Shown here piece by piece: positions 44,489-54,743 of a stretch of 64,000 bases of DNA. The number at the start of each line of letters is the position of its first letter. Positions within the stretch are counted from its first letter, which is position 1. Both the position numbers and the translations under genes were made by a program. The stretch covers positions 4,588,001 through 4,652,000 of the forward strand of contig NC_062971.1 in the NCBI RefSeq assembly GCF_023078275.1, in the 5' to 3' direction. Below the pieces are notes generated by a model. That model made no database searches and had not been told where the DNA came from. It saw only the letters and a program-made list of their open reading frames with translations. Origin of the DNA: Leguminivora glycinivorella. Its lineage: Eukaryota > Arthropoda > Insecta > Lepidoptera > Tortricidae.

Positions 44489-47400
44489 TTACTCCTCGCC
44501 TTCTTGAATAGTGCCGTGACAGTGGCACGGAATAAGTTTTGTAATATGAAAGAGGTTGGACTCTGTTTTCCTGTGTCCTGTATCTATTCTAAATATTGAA
44601 TTTGAAATTTTTTCAATAATTGCAAATGGTCCAATTTTAAGTTCTCCTAATTTCTTTCTATTTAATTTGTTTCCATTTTCAACATATACCATGTCACCAA
44701 CATTAAATTCAAAGAATTCTCTGTTTCTGTCAAACAACTTCTTATTATAGTAGTGTGATTTTCTTGTATTTTCCAAAGCTTCTGCTCTGTCCCTGATCCA
44801 TTCACTATGCGATTTTTTCTCTCTTAATTCATTAGGTAATATTGCAACATCTGTACCATTTAAAAGATAACTTGGAGAAAAACGGGTAACTGAATGGTTG
44901 GTTTCATTATAATTTTTCACACATTCGTGCGCTACTGTTGTCCATGCTCTTTTGCTGCCGTTTTCATTCATCTTGCACCTTATTTTATTTACCAAAGTTT
45001 GATTTAACCTTTCATTTAATCCATTGGAAAAAGCCGAGTCTACCGCTGTAAATACCAATGGTATACTTTTGCTCTTCAAAAAAGCTTTAAACTCACTTGA
45101 GTTGATACCTGGGTACTGGTCTGTAAGTATCATACCAATATCTTCAGTATCTGATATATTTTTGACCAGTTTTATAAAGTCATTTGCATTTTGTGTCTTC
45201 GAGGTAGAAATAAATGCGTATCTAGAGAAATGATCCACTAATAGGTGAAGATATTTCTTCGTTGATCTTGAACCACCAAAACCTCCAATGGTGTCTATAG
45301 ACATGATTTCGAATGGTTTAGTAGCCGGGCCTAATTGTGACATAAATCCATATTTCCTTTGTCCTCTCGACTTATTCTTAATGCAAATTTCACAATTAGT
45401 GCACACCGATTTTATATTCTGTGTCATGTTTTTGGCTGTATAAAATGGACTAATGGTTTTCTGCATTTGCCCTATTCCAATATGACCAAAATCGCAATGT
45501 ATGGTTTTTATAAGTTTTATACTGAATTCTTCGGACAAAATTATTTTTTCTCTTTTTCTATCTTTTTTTAAGTAGACATTGTGCCTTTCAATTAATTTTT
45601 CTCTTTTATTCTGTATTTCTTGGTTTTTTTCTTGATCTTTTACAATATCTGCTAAATTAATCAAATTAACTACTTTTAGCTGTTCGTCTGTATTCTCGTA
45701 TGGTTCTAATACAGGATTTCTGCTTAAGCAGTCGGCCTCTAAATTTTCCTTTCCTGGATTATATTTTATTTTAAAGTCATACTGAGATAAGTAATATGTC
45801 AAATCACCTAATTCTTCGTCAGTTCTTGATTTTAAATTCATGTTTTCCAATGGTTTGTGGTCTGAATAAACTGTAAATGGTTTGCCTATTAACCAGTATT
45901 GCCCATACCTTACTGCCTCTTTGATGGCTAAGCATTCTAAATATATTGCCTTTTTCTTCTTCTGAGCTTCATTAAGTTTCTTTGAAAAATAAGCGACGGG
46001 TTTTTCTTTACCATCAGGTTGTATTTGTTTCAAAATAGCCCCAACGCCTTCTAACGAAGCATCCGTATAAATGTTTATCGGTAAATTTTTATCGAATATT
46101 TCCAATACTGGTTGAGAACATAAGAGATGTTTTATTTTTTCAAATGCATTTTGACATTCAGCTGTCCATACAAATTTCTGGTTTTTTCGCAATAGATTGT
46201 GCAATGGGTTTAGTATTATTGCACTCTTCGGAATATAATCATGGTAAAAATTAATTTTTCCTAAAAACTGTCTTATATTCTTCTGCGTTTTCGGAACAGG
46301 AAAATCTTTGATCGAGGTCAAGTTATCTTTCAATGGTTTAACTGAATTGTTTTGTATTATGTGCCCCAAATATTTCACTGAATCAGATGCAAATGTACAT
46401 TTTGTAAATTTTAGTCGAAATCCCTCGGTTTTGATTGCTTCCAGCAACTTTGTTAAATGTTCAATGTGCTCGGTAAACGTATTGGAAAATATAAGGATGT
46501 CATCGATGTAATTTACTGCAAAATCCGTCAGTTTGTATTTTCTCAATATATTGCTTAAAATTCTTTGAAATATTGCTGGCGAGGTCTTTAATCCAAAAGG
46601 AAGGCATGTCCACTGAAAGTGCCCCTCCTGAGTAACAAATGCTGTTTTCTTTCTGTCCTCTATACGTAAAGGAATAGACCAAAACGCTGAGTTGATGTCA
46701 AGCGTCGTAAAAATTTTACAATTTCTAGTTTTTATCATTAGGTCGTCAATCAATGGAAAAGGCTGAGCTTGCGGTATTACTATTTTGTTTAAGTCTCGAA
46801 AGTCGATACATAATCTTGATTTTTTATTTTCTTCTCTCTTAAACGCCAGTGTGACGGGTGCAGCAAATGGGCTATATGATTCTTCTATTAACTTGTTGTC
46901 AAGCAACTTCCCAATTTGCTCTTCTATCTCTTTTTTATCTTCCATAGTACATCTGTATGGTCTTTTGCTGCAGTACTTGTCCACTAACAAGTCTATTCTA
47001 GCCTCATAGCCATTTACAGTCCCAATATCGTATTTATGCCGTGCAAAAACGGATTCATATTTACTAATCAATGCATTTATTTGAGCCTGTTGCTCCTTAT
47101 TCAAATGATCGATCTTTATCTTAAAATCCTCTTCCTTTATATGTTCATTAAAGTTAACATAATATTCTTTTGTAGTGTTATTTTGATCGTGATCAAGATT
47201 TTCCAACTTGTTTAGGACTTTTTCTTTATTAGTAACTTCTATTTTATTATTATTGTTTGTGTTTGTACCTAGTACTTGATGAATTTCTAAATTCTCGTCT
47301 TGCGTTAATCTAAATATTTTTATTAGGTCCAAACCGATTATAAAATCATGTTTAAAATATTCTTCATCAACTATGCATATATCAACATATTCTTCTTTAT

Positions 47401-47578
47401 TAAAAATCTTTATTTTTAGATTGGTCAAGCCATCTGTTTTTTTAACACCACCAACTGTTACTAAGTTTTCTTCATTCAGTTCGTTTCCTTTTCCTTTAAG
47501 GCTTAAAAGCTTAGCATTTATAATTGAAACGACTGAACCTGGGTCATAAACCGCATTAATCGGATATTTATCATTCAC
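44489..47578 (-). CDS. Gypsy Pol polyprotein (protease, RT, RNase H, integrase)
   Basis: Counting from the ATG at 47578. Protease: the active-site triplet is Asp12-Pro-Gly (D-P-G) rather than the usual D-S/T-G. RT: LCIDFRDLN at 257-265, TLDINSAF with Asp294, LPFGLKTSP at 326-334 and YIDD at 357-360. RNase H: Asp506 (YTDAS), Glu548 and Asp573 (YSDHKPL). Integrase: HHCC zinc finger at H694, H699, C726, C729, then Asp762, Asp820 and Glu856, a DD35E set. A GPF-type region (KIGPFAIIEKI) lies near the C-terminus. Domain order PR-RT-RH-IN is that of Ty3/Gypsy. There are no internal stops over 1,029 codons. The frame is -1 to Gag and open back to the slip site at 47614-47620, so the first residues are likely made as a Gag-Pol fusion, not from this ATG. 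Confidence 0.92.
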   Translation of the reverse strand: MNDKYPINAVYDPGSVVSIINAKLLSLKGKGNELNEENLVTVGGVKKTDGLTNLKIKIFNKEEYVDICIVDEEYFKHDFIIGLDLIKIFRLTQDENLEIHQVLGTNTNNNNKIEVTNKEKVLNKLENLDHDQNNTTKEYYVNFNEHIKEEDFKIKIDHLNKEQQAQINALISKYESVFARHKYDIGTVNGYEARIDLLVDKYCSKRPYRCTMEDKKEIEEQIGKLLDNKLIEESYSPFAAPVTLAFKREENKKSRLCIDFRDLNKIVIPQAQPFPLIDDLMIKTRNCKIFTTLDINSAFWSIPLRIEDRKKTAFVTQEGHFQWTCLPFGLKTSPAIFQRILSNILRKYKLTDFAVNYIDDILIFSNTFTEHIEHLTKLLEAIKTEGFRLKFTKCTFASDSVKYLGHIIQNNSVKPLKDNLTSIKDFPVPKTQKNIRQFLGKINFYHDYIPKSAIILNPLHNLLRKNQKFVWTAECQNAFEKIKHLLCSQPVLEIFDKNLPINIYTDASLEGVGAILKQIQPDGKEKPVAYFSKKLNEAQKKKKAIYLECLAIKEAVRYGQYWLIGKPFTVYSDHKPLENMNLKSRTDEELGDLTYYLSQYDFKIKYNPGKENLEADCLSRNPVLEPYENTDEQLKVVNLINLADIVKDQEKNQEIQNKREKLIERHNVYLKKDRKREKIILSEEFSIKLIKTIHCDFGHIGIGQMQKTISPFYTAKNMTQNIKSVCTNCEICIKNKSRGQRKYGFMSQLGPATKPFEIMSIDTIGGFGGSRSTKKYLHLLVDHFSRYAFISTSKTQNANDFIKLVKNISDTEDIGMILTDQYPGINSSEFKAFLKSKSIPLVFTAVDSAFSNGLNERLNQTLVNKIRCKMNENGSKRAWTTVAHECVKNYNETNHSVTRFSPSYLLNGTDVAILPNELREKKSHSEWIRDRAEALENTRKSHYYNKKLFDRNREFFEFNVGDMVYVENGNKLNRKKLGELKIGPFAIIEKISNSIFRIDTGHRKTESNLFHITKLIPCHCHGTIQEGEE

Positions 47579-47607
47579 TAGTAATTTGACCTTAATCAGT
47601 GGTGTAA

Positions 47608-47750
47608 TTATTCGTTTTTTGGAATAGATTCATTCAATTTTGCCTCTATCAATGCATTATTAACGTGTTTGATAAAGTTCTTCTTCACATTGTCATATTC
47701 TTTCGTACGGAACCAACATGATGTCTCAGGGTGATAACGAGTGCCTTTAT
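47608..47750 (-). pseudogene. Gypsy Gag C-terminal part, separated by insertion
   Basis: Minus-strand reading frame beginning at the TTAA junction, containing RYHPETSCWFRTK (the His and last Cys of a CCHC-type zinc knuckle), then VNNALIEAKLNESIPKNE and TAA at 47610-47608. It is in the same frame as the ATG at 51267. The first half of the knuckle (PCKICEG) lies on the far side of the 2,510-bp insertion at 50269-50290. Confidence 0.8.
47614..47620 (-). promoter_or_regulatory. -1 ribosomal frameshift slip site A_AAA_AAC
   Basis: On the minus strand the heptamer lies in the right phase for the Gag frame (codons AAA, AAC at 47619-47614), one codon before the Gag stop at 47610. Shifting by -1 enters the Pol frame, which stays open to the ATG at 47578. 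This is the classic arrangement for Gag-Pol synthesis. A downstream structure was not checked. Confidence 0.75.
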
Positions 47751-48587
47751 TTAAGAGGCCATTCAACGAAAACGTCGTAATAATGTAAAATTGATAGTTT
47801 TAGTCGGCAAAATGCTATACTTTCCGTTCATCTAACAGACTTATTAAGTTCAAGATTCGATTAGGACATCTTCTTAACTTACATGTTGTGAGACTGGATT
47901 TTTGAAAACTAACTCACTTAATTAATTATGATTTTTTTTCTGGTGCATGTTTAGGAAAACCCGCAAAAAGTGCAGACTTAGTCGGTCTAATTTGTAAAAT
48001 TTGGATAGTTTTGAATGCTTCAAGTGGTAAATTTGTATTATGTATATCCTGTACTACAATCATCTGAGACTACTTCTTTGTTATAAGGCTTTAGAATAGA
48101 GTAAATGAGGATATGATGAATCCAATTTGTTTCAGAAATCACCTCAGAATAAGTGTCAATTTCTTCTAAAACTTACGTGTTTTTGAAGTAGTTTTAATAT
48201 AAAAATAATCTGCAACGCTTACTTAAACAGATTTTATGCAAAAGTTTTCTATTACTTGCAATTTAATATTTTTGACGATTTTTTAAAAATGCCTCCTTAT
48301 TACCGGTTACGCGCGCTTGCGATGTCAGTACCGCGGCAGAGCTTGTAGAGGCAGGACGTATGTCAGTCCGCTCCGCATGCGGCTCGACGATCGCGAAGTT
48401 ATTTTGTCATTGTGTGCGGCACCCGCCGTGTCCAAAACCGCACTTGTGTGCGTGTTTGGCTGCACTGTTGCATGTATACTGCGACCGAAAACTTTGATCC
48501 TTGGGTTGACGACTTTGGTAACTAACTAATTAACTTGACTAATATTTTTAGTAAGTATTATATATTATTGAATATCATTTTAGGTTA

Positions 48588-49230
48588 CTGACTCGTGTCA
48601 ACAAAATCTTTGACAATAGATGGTACTCAGGATCTGATGATGAAGTCAGATGGTAGTCATGAGTTGATGAGAACCAGGTCTTGAAACCATTTCGTGTTTG
48701 GGCTCGTTTGATTCGCCTCAACAAGATCTTTGACAAGAGGTGATGGTACCCAGGATCTGATGATGAAGCCGGAAGGTAGTCAAGAGAATTCAACAACCAG
48801 GTCTTGAAACCGCTTCGAGTTTGGGCTCGTTTGATTCGTCTCAACAAGATCTTTGACAAGAGATGGTACCCAGGATCTGATGGTGAAGCCGGAAGGTAGT
48901 CAAGAGTATTCAACAACCAGGTCTTGAAACTCCTTTATGTTTGGGCTCGTTTGATTCGTCTCAACAAGATCTTTGACAAGAGATGGTACCCAGGATCTGA
49001 TGATGAAGCTGGAAGGTAGTCAAGAGAATTCATCAACTAGGTCTTGAAACAACTTCGTGTTTGGGCTCGTTTGATTCGTCTCAACAAGATCTTTGACAAG
49101 AGATGGTACCCAGGATCTGATGATGAAGACAGATGGTAGTCAAGAGTTCTCATCAACCAGGTCTTGTAACCACTTCGTGTTTGGGTTCGTTTGATTCGTC
49201 TCAAGAAGATCTTTGACAAGAGATGGTAAT
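48588..49230 (-). repeat. 120-bp minisatellite, about five units
   Basis: Units contain GTCTCAACAAGATCTTTGAC, AGATGGTACCCAGGATCTGA and AACCAGGTCTTGAAACC, with a period of 120 bp (first two units 121-123). Because 120 is a multiple of three, a minus-strand frame stays open and repeats about every 40 residues (LLRRIKRAQTRSGFKTW). This is most simply a by-product of the period. Confidence 0.85.
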
Positions 49231-49393
49231 CACTCTTTTATACTCTGGCGCATCCACTGTCTCAGTGTGTCACCAGACTCACCAGTCAATTAAAGCAGGT
49301 ACGCGTAGCGTAGAGTTGTATTTCCTTACAAAATACTAATACATAGATGTGGACCTTCCTGTGCTCCATGCAATTAAAACAACATAATATTTA

Positions 49394-49932
49394 AAAACCG
49401 GCCAAGAGCGTGTCGGGCCATGCTCAGTGTAGGGTTCCGTAGTTTTCCGTATTTTTCTCAAAAACTACAGAACCTATCAAGTTCAAAACAGTTTTCCTAG
49501 AAAGTTTATAAAGTTCTACTTTTGTGATTTTTTAAATATTTTTTAAATATATGGTTAAAAAGTTAGAGGGGGGGGGGACGCACTTTTTTTTCCTTTAGGA
49601 GCGATTAGTTCCGAAAATATTAATATTATCAAAAAACGATTTTAGTAAACCCTTATTCATTTTTAAATACCTATCCAAAAATATATATCACACGTTGGGG
49701 TTGGAATGAAAAAAAAATCATCCCCCACTTTACATGTAGGGGGGGTTCCCTAATAAAACATTTTTTTCCATTTTTTATTTTTGCACTTTGTTGGCGTGAT
49801 TGATATACATATTGGTACCAAATTTCAGCTTTCTAGTGCTTACGGTTGCTGAGATTATCCGCGGACGGACGGACGGACGGACAGACAGACATGGCAAAAC
49901 TATAAGGGTTCCTAGTTGACTACGGAACCCTA
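49394..49932 (-). repeat. Family Q inverted-repeat element, full copy
   Basis: AAACCGGCCAAGAGCGTGTC then TAGGGTTCCGTAGTTTTCC at the left and GACTACGGAACCCTA at the right. It is the reverse complement arrangement of 6933-7533, with only a short (ACGG)n run. Confidence 0.8.
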
Positions 49933-50268
49933 AAAACTGTGATAAGTTTAATAATTAAACTAAAAGGTCAAGTATTGATGCACGAAATCATGTATGCAAA
50001 TATGTAATATATATGGTGGTATTTTTACACAAGTATCAATAATGGTTAGTCCGCAACGCTACTGACGGCGTGGCGGTACTGACCATGAATGCTATCCCTT
50101 TCGCTCTAGCCGCACGTAAGGTTGGTTCGAAGAGGATCGCACGCTATGTCTGTACCGCAGGCTACAATCGTTATGCTTCTGGTTATAGTGTGCGGTCTGC
50201 ACACAGGCGCACGCCAGCGCCGCCGGCGTCGAAATGCGAGCAAGCAGATTTTTTGAAAGCGCTCTTAA

Positions 50269-50541
50269 GCCTTCACAAATCTTACATGGCTTTATATCCT
50301 CGTTCTTGAAATTTGTTTTTGAAGGTTCATACTTTCTCTTAAATACAAAACTTTTTTTGCTGACCATACTTTCATACTTGCTTACTTCATTGAACAACTC
50401 AACTGTATCCTTCAATGCTTCTCTATCAATCTTGTTTAATATGTACTCCGGCAAACCAACTGCAATGAGGTCTACCAATGTGCCGGAATCTATAGACTGT
50501 CTCATATCAAGTAAAAGCTTTTCTTTTTTTATGGCGTAATC
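50269..50541 (-). pseudogene. Gypsy Gag middle part, after the internal stop
   Basis: Same frame as the Gag start, resuming directly after the TGA at 50544-50542. It contains MRQSIDSGTLVDLIAVGLP, YILNKIDRE and ends in KPCKICEG, the first half of a CCHC zinc knuckle, at the TTAA junction. Residues encoded beyond that point (to 50092) belong to the inserted element. The family role is the capsid C-terminal domain and nucleocapsid that package the element RNA. Confidence 0.8.
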
Positions 50542-51267
50542 TCATAGTGACCCATCTTTATATTTATACAGTAATGCATGTGTAACTGGACTCCAACCTT
50601 TATTGACAAAAGATTCGCAAAATTTTTTTCTCCACTCAGACCACTCTGCATTCATAGTTAGTTTTATAACCATGGAACTGTGCCAATCTGCACAACTTTT
50701 ATCCATAAAGAGCCTAAGAACTTCAATCTTCTTTTCATCTGATATCTGGAAACGCGCACATTCCTTTTCATAAATATCCATCCATTGAGCTGCATTAGAA
50801 TGTTTGCTCGTAAACTTTTCAATCACAAACTTTTCAGCAATGTTTTTTAAGCTCTGTTGTCTACTTTCCTGTGTATTTTCTATTAACTTTTCCAACAACT
50901 TTTCCAAATTATTTGTTGCTTTTGCATCAGCAACAGCAGGTGGAGTGGAAACAGACTGATCCTGTTTTAATTCCTCTAAATATCTGTCTGCAAATTGTAC
51001 ATTTCCATCCTCATCCATGTAAATATGCTCGAGTTCTTCGTTTAATGAGATCCAAACTCTTCTTGTTTGGTACCTCTTTGACAAACTATTTTTTACTTTA
51101 GTATATGCAGCTGTTTTCATCAATTCTTTGTGATGACCGATGGACTGTAACCCGTCGGGTATCGCATAACTTTGGTTGTCTTCGGTGGTTATAGAGGTAA
51201 GACAACATACATTCGTTTTTTCGTCATTTCCAGGTAGTATAGTGAATTCGAAACGAAGTTTCGTCAT
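50542..51267 (-). CDS. Gypsy Gag N-terminal part (ends at in-frame stop)
   Basis: Structural capsid protein of the retrotransposon. The ATG at 51267 lies only 37 bp inside the 5' LTR. The 241-codon frame has a charged linker (EKLLEKLIENTQESRQQ) and a capsid-like region with WMDIYEKEC, FMDKSCADWH and WSEWRKKFCE, a pattern common in insect Gypsy Gag. It ends at TGA 50544-50542, while the same frame continues as Gag, so this is a single nonsense mutation in this copy. Codon and length agree with a Gag of about 400 residues in intact relatives (inferred from the combined frame). Confidence 0.85.
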   Translation of the reverse strand: MTKLRFEFTILPGNDEKTNVCCLTSITTEDNQSYAIPDGLQSIGHHKELMKTAAYTKVKNSLSKRYQTRRVWISLNEELEHIYMDEDGNVQFADRYLEELKQDQSVSTPPAVADAKATNNLEKLLEKLIENTQESRQQSLKNIAEKFVIEKFTSKHSNAAQWMDIYEKECARFQISDEKKIEVLRLFMDKSCADWHSSMVIKLTMNAEWSEWRKKFCESFVNKGWSPVTHALLYKYKDGSL

Positions 51268-51303
51268 TTTTGTTATTTCACTTTAACTAGAAATGTCGTT
51301 TTA

Positions 51304-51649
51304 TAAGATCATTTATTTTTAATTGAATTATTACGACTGTGTAAAGAAACTTCATGCGTTGCTCTGTGAAATAAAGGTTTATTTTTAACGCTACAAGTAT
51401 TATTTGTATAACATGGTAAACTACTATAAAATAACGATAGGTACTGACCTGAGAAATAAAGAAACGACATTTAAAGTCCTTAATATCCACAGTCACTCAT
51501 CTAATTAAATATTTTACTATATCGTCTTGCACATTTCAAATATTTTTACATTTTATCACATTGACGCATGTCATGTCACAAGTGTCATGTCATGAGTCTA
51601 GGTCTATGCCAATTCTAAAAAGGTAACGAACATAGGTTACCTTTTTACA
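51304..51649 (-). repeat. 5' LTR of the Gypsy element
   Basis: 346 bp. Compared with 44090-44432: CCTGAGAAATA versus CCTGTGAAATA, and a small indel in the GTCATGTCATGAG region. The expected primer binding site just inside (51303 leftward) reads TAAAACGACATTTC, which I cannot match to a tRNA end. Confidence 0.9.
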
Positions 51650-51655
51650 GGTATA

Positions 51656-52191
51656 TAGTTTCTTTGGCTTAGGTGGTCAGGTGATGGCCTTGTGCCTATT
51701 AAAAATTTGCGAGAGATTTCGAGTACACCGTGTTTATTTGTTTTCCATTAAATTCAACATGTCGTTAGGTTCGTTATCAGGAACCATCCTGTATAACACT
51801 TTTAGTGAAATTCGCAAAAAAAAATTTTTTCATCGCTTTCATACATAATAAATGAATTAATTAGTAAGAATAATATTCAAGTTAGTTTCAAGTGATTGAC
51901 GGCACATGTCAAAACAAATAACATTGGGAAGTGGAAAAGGCTGTCACACACGTGTTCAGTAATTATTTTTATTTTTTTAATAACTCGATAACTGTAACAG
52001 TAAAGACAAAGACCCTAGTTTCTTAGAGAAATTAATTGTATTTCATCTAAAGAACCATCCCTTAAATTAACGGAATTCAATAAGAACATGTTGTATAATA
52101 TCTGAGGTGTATCAGTTTCCAAATAAAGACCAAAGAAAGAGTGGTTTTGGTGAATCGGTTTTGAAACCACCAATTTTTAAAGATATTTACC
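51656..52191. other. No gene seen
   Basis: AT-rich. ACACCGTGTTTATTTG and GGTTCGTTATCAGGAACCATC at about 51730-51790 may be a repeat fragment. Confidence 0.35.
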
Positions 52192-52194
52192 TAA

Positions 52195-52491
52195 AGGCCA
52201 CTTGCACCAACAAAAATGGAGGGTTAACCCACCATTTTATATGGAACTAACTTTTGCCCGCGGTTCCGCTCGCGTTAGAAAGAGACAAAAAGTAGCCTAT
52301 GTCACTCTCCATCCCTTCAACTATCTCCACTTAAAAAATCACGTCAATTCGTCGCCCCGTTTTGCCGTGAAAGACGGACAAACAAACAGACACACACACA
52401 CTTTCCCATTTATAATATTAGTATGGATAAGTGTGGATTTGACAGTTGACAGCCCACTAACCCTGAGTTAAGTGGTTGGTGCATGTGGGCC
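52195..52491 (+). mobile_element. PIF/Harbinger-like MITE, TAA duplication, interrupted
   Basis: Ends AGGCCACTTGCACCAAC and GTTGGTGCATGTGGGCC, flanked by TAA at 52192-52194 and 52492-52494. Relative of 58028-58156. The centre ATTTTATATGGAA|TTTGACAG is split by the insertion at 52246-52430. Confidence 0.75.
52246..52430 (-). mobile_element. Non-autonomous element nested in the MITE
   Basis: From ACTAACTTTTGCCCGCGGTT to TTTATAATATTAGTATGGA, with (AC)n before the end. On the minus strand it ends CCGCGGGCAAAAGTTAGT, resembling the Helitron-like end at 8127-8145. TGGA is present on both sides of the break. Same family as 23679-23822. Confidence 0.55.
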
Positions 52492-52494
52492 TAA

Positions 52495-54067
52495 TAGACA
52501 CTGACAGTCTGCATGGCGCCCATTTTTTTCATTTCATAGTCGCAAAATTAATATTATTTACCTATCCGTTAATTTTGTTTAGCATCCGTTATATTATAAT
52601 TAAAATTATACAAACCTAATCGGGTAAGTTTTTTTAACTGATCTCCGATATTTCGTGGACGGCGTTCTTCTCTTGTTCTCGTGGTTTTGGTTCTCAAAAT
52701 CAGTTTTACACTGGTTTGACAAGGACTCAACTCTCGGGCACCCAAGACGACCAATAGAAATCGGAGGTAGATGTTGTGGACCTACGTCAACGTCGAACGA
52801 TGTTGACGTCTGTTAATGGACCAAGTGTTTGTCTGTTTGGATATTCATGGCCAAGCTTCGATGACTCTAATTTAATCGGTTTTGATTTCTGTCAAGACGA
52901 CAAAACTAAGCTTAGAATAATCACTGTAATGGACGTGACATCAATAACGAGCCTTAATTAATCCACACATTTAGCAAAATGAGTTAAACCGGTTTTTAAA
53001 CACTGGCAACTATTTATTTATAATCAGAATTCGTGTTTCGTCTAAAAAAACTGCTATAGAACCAGTAATAGAACATAACAATCCATGTCTGGAGGAGAAA
53101 AAAAAAGTTTAATTTTCTTTTATTTGCAGTATGAATTGCAGTAACTTTTTTAGGCATAAAAACATACAACTTTCAACGCGCAAAGAGAATTACAAATACT
53201 GCATACTATTTACTACATAAGGTTAAGGTTAGTTTTCCTAATTTCTATTAATGTATATAAATACTTCTTGTAATACTGCTTTCATCTTGATTAATAACGA
53301 CTTTCGGCCAATCTCATACCAGTTACTCAAAATCAGTTGTAAACTAGGAAATTATCCGAGCGTTAGTTGATCTTCCGTCTAATTTGATGATAGTAATTCG
53401 TAAACAAGCGTAGGAATGTAAAGGACGTGCATGTTTTGGCAGGGCCTACAGCTGACAGTCTAGGTGAGCGATTAAAATTGTAAAATATCTAAGAATTGAA
53501 TATTTATTTTTGATTTTTATACGCAAAAGGCAAATTTATGTAATTTCAAAAACGGAATATCTTTTAAATGGATATTATTAGGTATCTCCCTATCTATCGT
53601 ATAAAGTATGCAGCGGTGTTTGCTAAAGCTACACAATAAGTATAAGGCAATGTTTACCAAAGCATCTTGCTTTCCTACTATAGGGACTATAGTATATAAG
53701 CAATGAATGATTATTATACACGTTATACACCTAGGCAAAGCTCGTTTAATGATATGGCTTAAATATTAAATTACCTAAAGAACATAGGATTTTTTCTTAC
53801 AATCTATAATACTAATTCATGAACGCATCGAGTGTGGTGGACACCTTTGCATCTGAGAGGGCCCGGAACGAGTTTTGTGAATAGAATTTAGTTTTATAGT
53901 AATGTTAGTTTTAATAGAGTAGTATTATATTTATTAGTATTTTTAAGTTAGTTTTACATGTACCGAGGTCTTTTGAATAAATATATCCATGAACGGTTGA
54001 AATATACTATAATTACTTAAGAGACCAATTCTATTTTAATATATGCAACACGTGTTGTTCAATGTAC
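52495..54067. other. No gene seen over 1.6 kb
   Basis: AT-rich non-coding. Short frames at 52569, 52776 and 53517 have no motif. Confidence 0.4.
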
Positions 54068-54214
54068 GTAGCCAAATGCACAAACGCTCACGATCTCACG
54101 ATAATATTTGTTTCGTAGCTACCTATCTCTATCGCTCTCGCGTATTGGCGCTACAGAGCCAGACTGTACTCCTGTCATGTCGGCGTCTGGCATCGACGAT
54201 TGCCATTCGGCTAC
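54068..54214 (-). repeat. Family P inverted-repeat element, diverged copy
   Basis: GTAGCCAAATGCACAAACGC to GATTGCCATTCGGCTAC with the TTGGCGCTACAGAGCCAGAC core. Confidence 0.7.
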
Positions 54215-54739
54215 GCCGGCAGTCCTATAATCCTTGTTCGAAGCACAACACCCACTTGAATGTCATCGAATAACACGCGTAACAAGTGCAATTAAATGCA
54301 ATAATACAACAGTATTTTAACAATAATCCCACTTAAAACAATGCTAAATTAAGGTAGCTATTATAGGTATGTATCGTATTTTAAGACCCACGAGTTTGTC
54401 CTTTCTGTTGAAATAAATTGTTATGCAATAGCAATACTCTTAGAACAGCAGCGTAGATATTATATGTATAAATACGTTATATTATTTTCCTGCTTTTTTG
54501 GTACTTTTATCTTATCATCCAGGCAAAAACTGCTAGCACAAGTACCCAGTTTATAGCCTGAAAAGTGATTGCATCGAAGTAATTTTCATAAAATTTCATA
54601 CTATATGCTTGAGGTTGACAATACTAAAATAACAACAGATCGTTCGCAGAGTATCCGATTCGATATCTGATGTAGGAAGATTCCAAGGGCAAATGTCAAA
54701 TATGACATTTTAAATAAATATATGGAATATCGGTCCTAC
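54215..54739. other. No gene seen
   Basis: AT-rich non-coding sequence. Confidence 0.4.
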
Positions 54740-54743
54740 ATCT

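Larger units (their letters stand above)
47755..50264 (-). mobile_element. 2.5-kb element inserted at TTAA in Gag
   Basis: Exactly bounded by TTAA at 47751-47754 and 50265-50268, the duplication typical of piggyBac-type transposition. Ends GAGGCCATTCAA and (inverted) GAGCGCTTTCAA match at 9 of 12 positions. It encodes no recognisable transposase. Contents: AT-rich flanks, a GC-rich block at 48300-48520, a minisatellite, a family Q MITE and another GC-rich block near 50050-50260. Removing it with one TTAA leaves the Gag frame uninterrupted at that point. Confidence 0.8.
44090..51649 (-). mobile_element. Ty3/Gypsy LTR retrotransposon with nested insertion
   Basis: Complete layout on the minus strand: 5' LTR (51649-51304), Gag, Pol (protease, RT, RNase H, integrase), polypurine tract, 3' LTR (44432-44090). 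The 6-bp repeat GGTATA flanks it at 44084-44089 and 51650-51655. LTRs differ by about one substitution and a small indel, so insertion was recent. Gag carries an in-frame stop and a 2.5-kb insertion, so this copy cannot make a normal Gag. No env gene is seen. Confidence 0.9.

Noticed and set aside
48588..49230. Protein with 40-residue repeats
   Set aside because: The frame is a by-product of a 120-bp period; there is no start context or conservation evidence.
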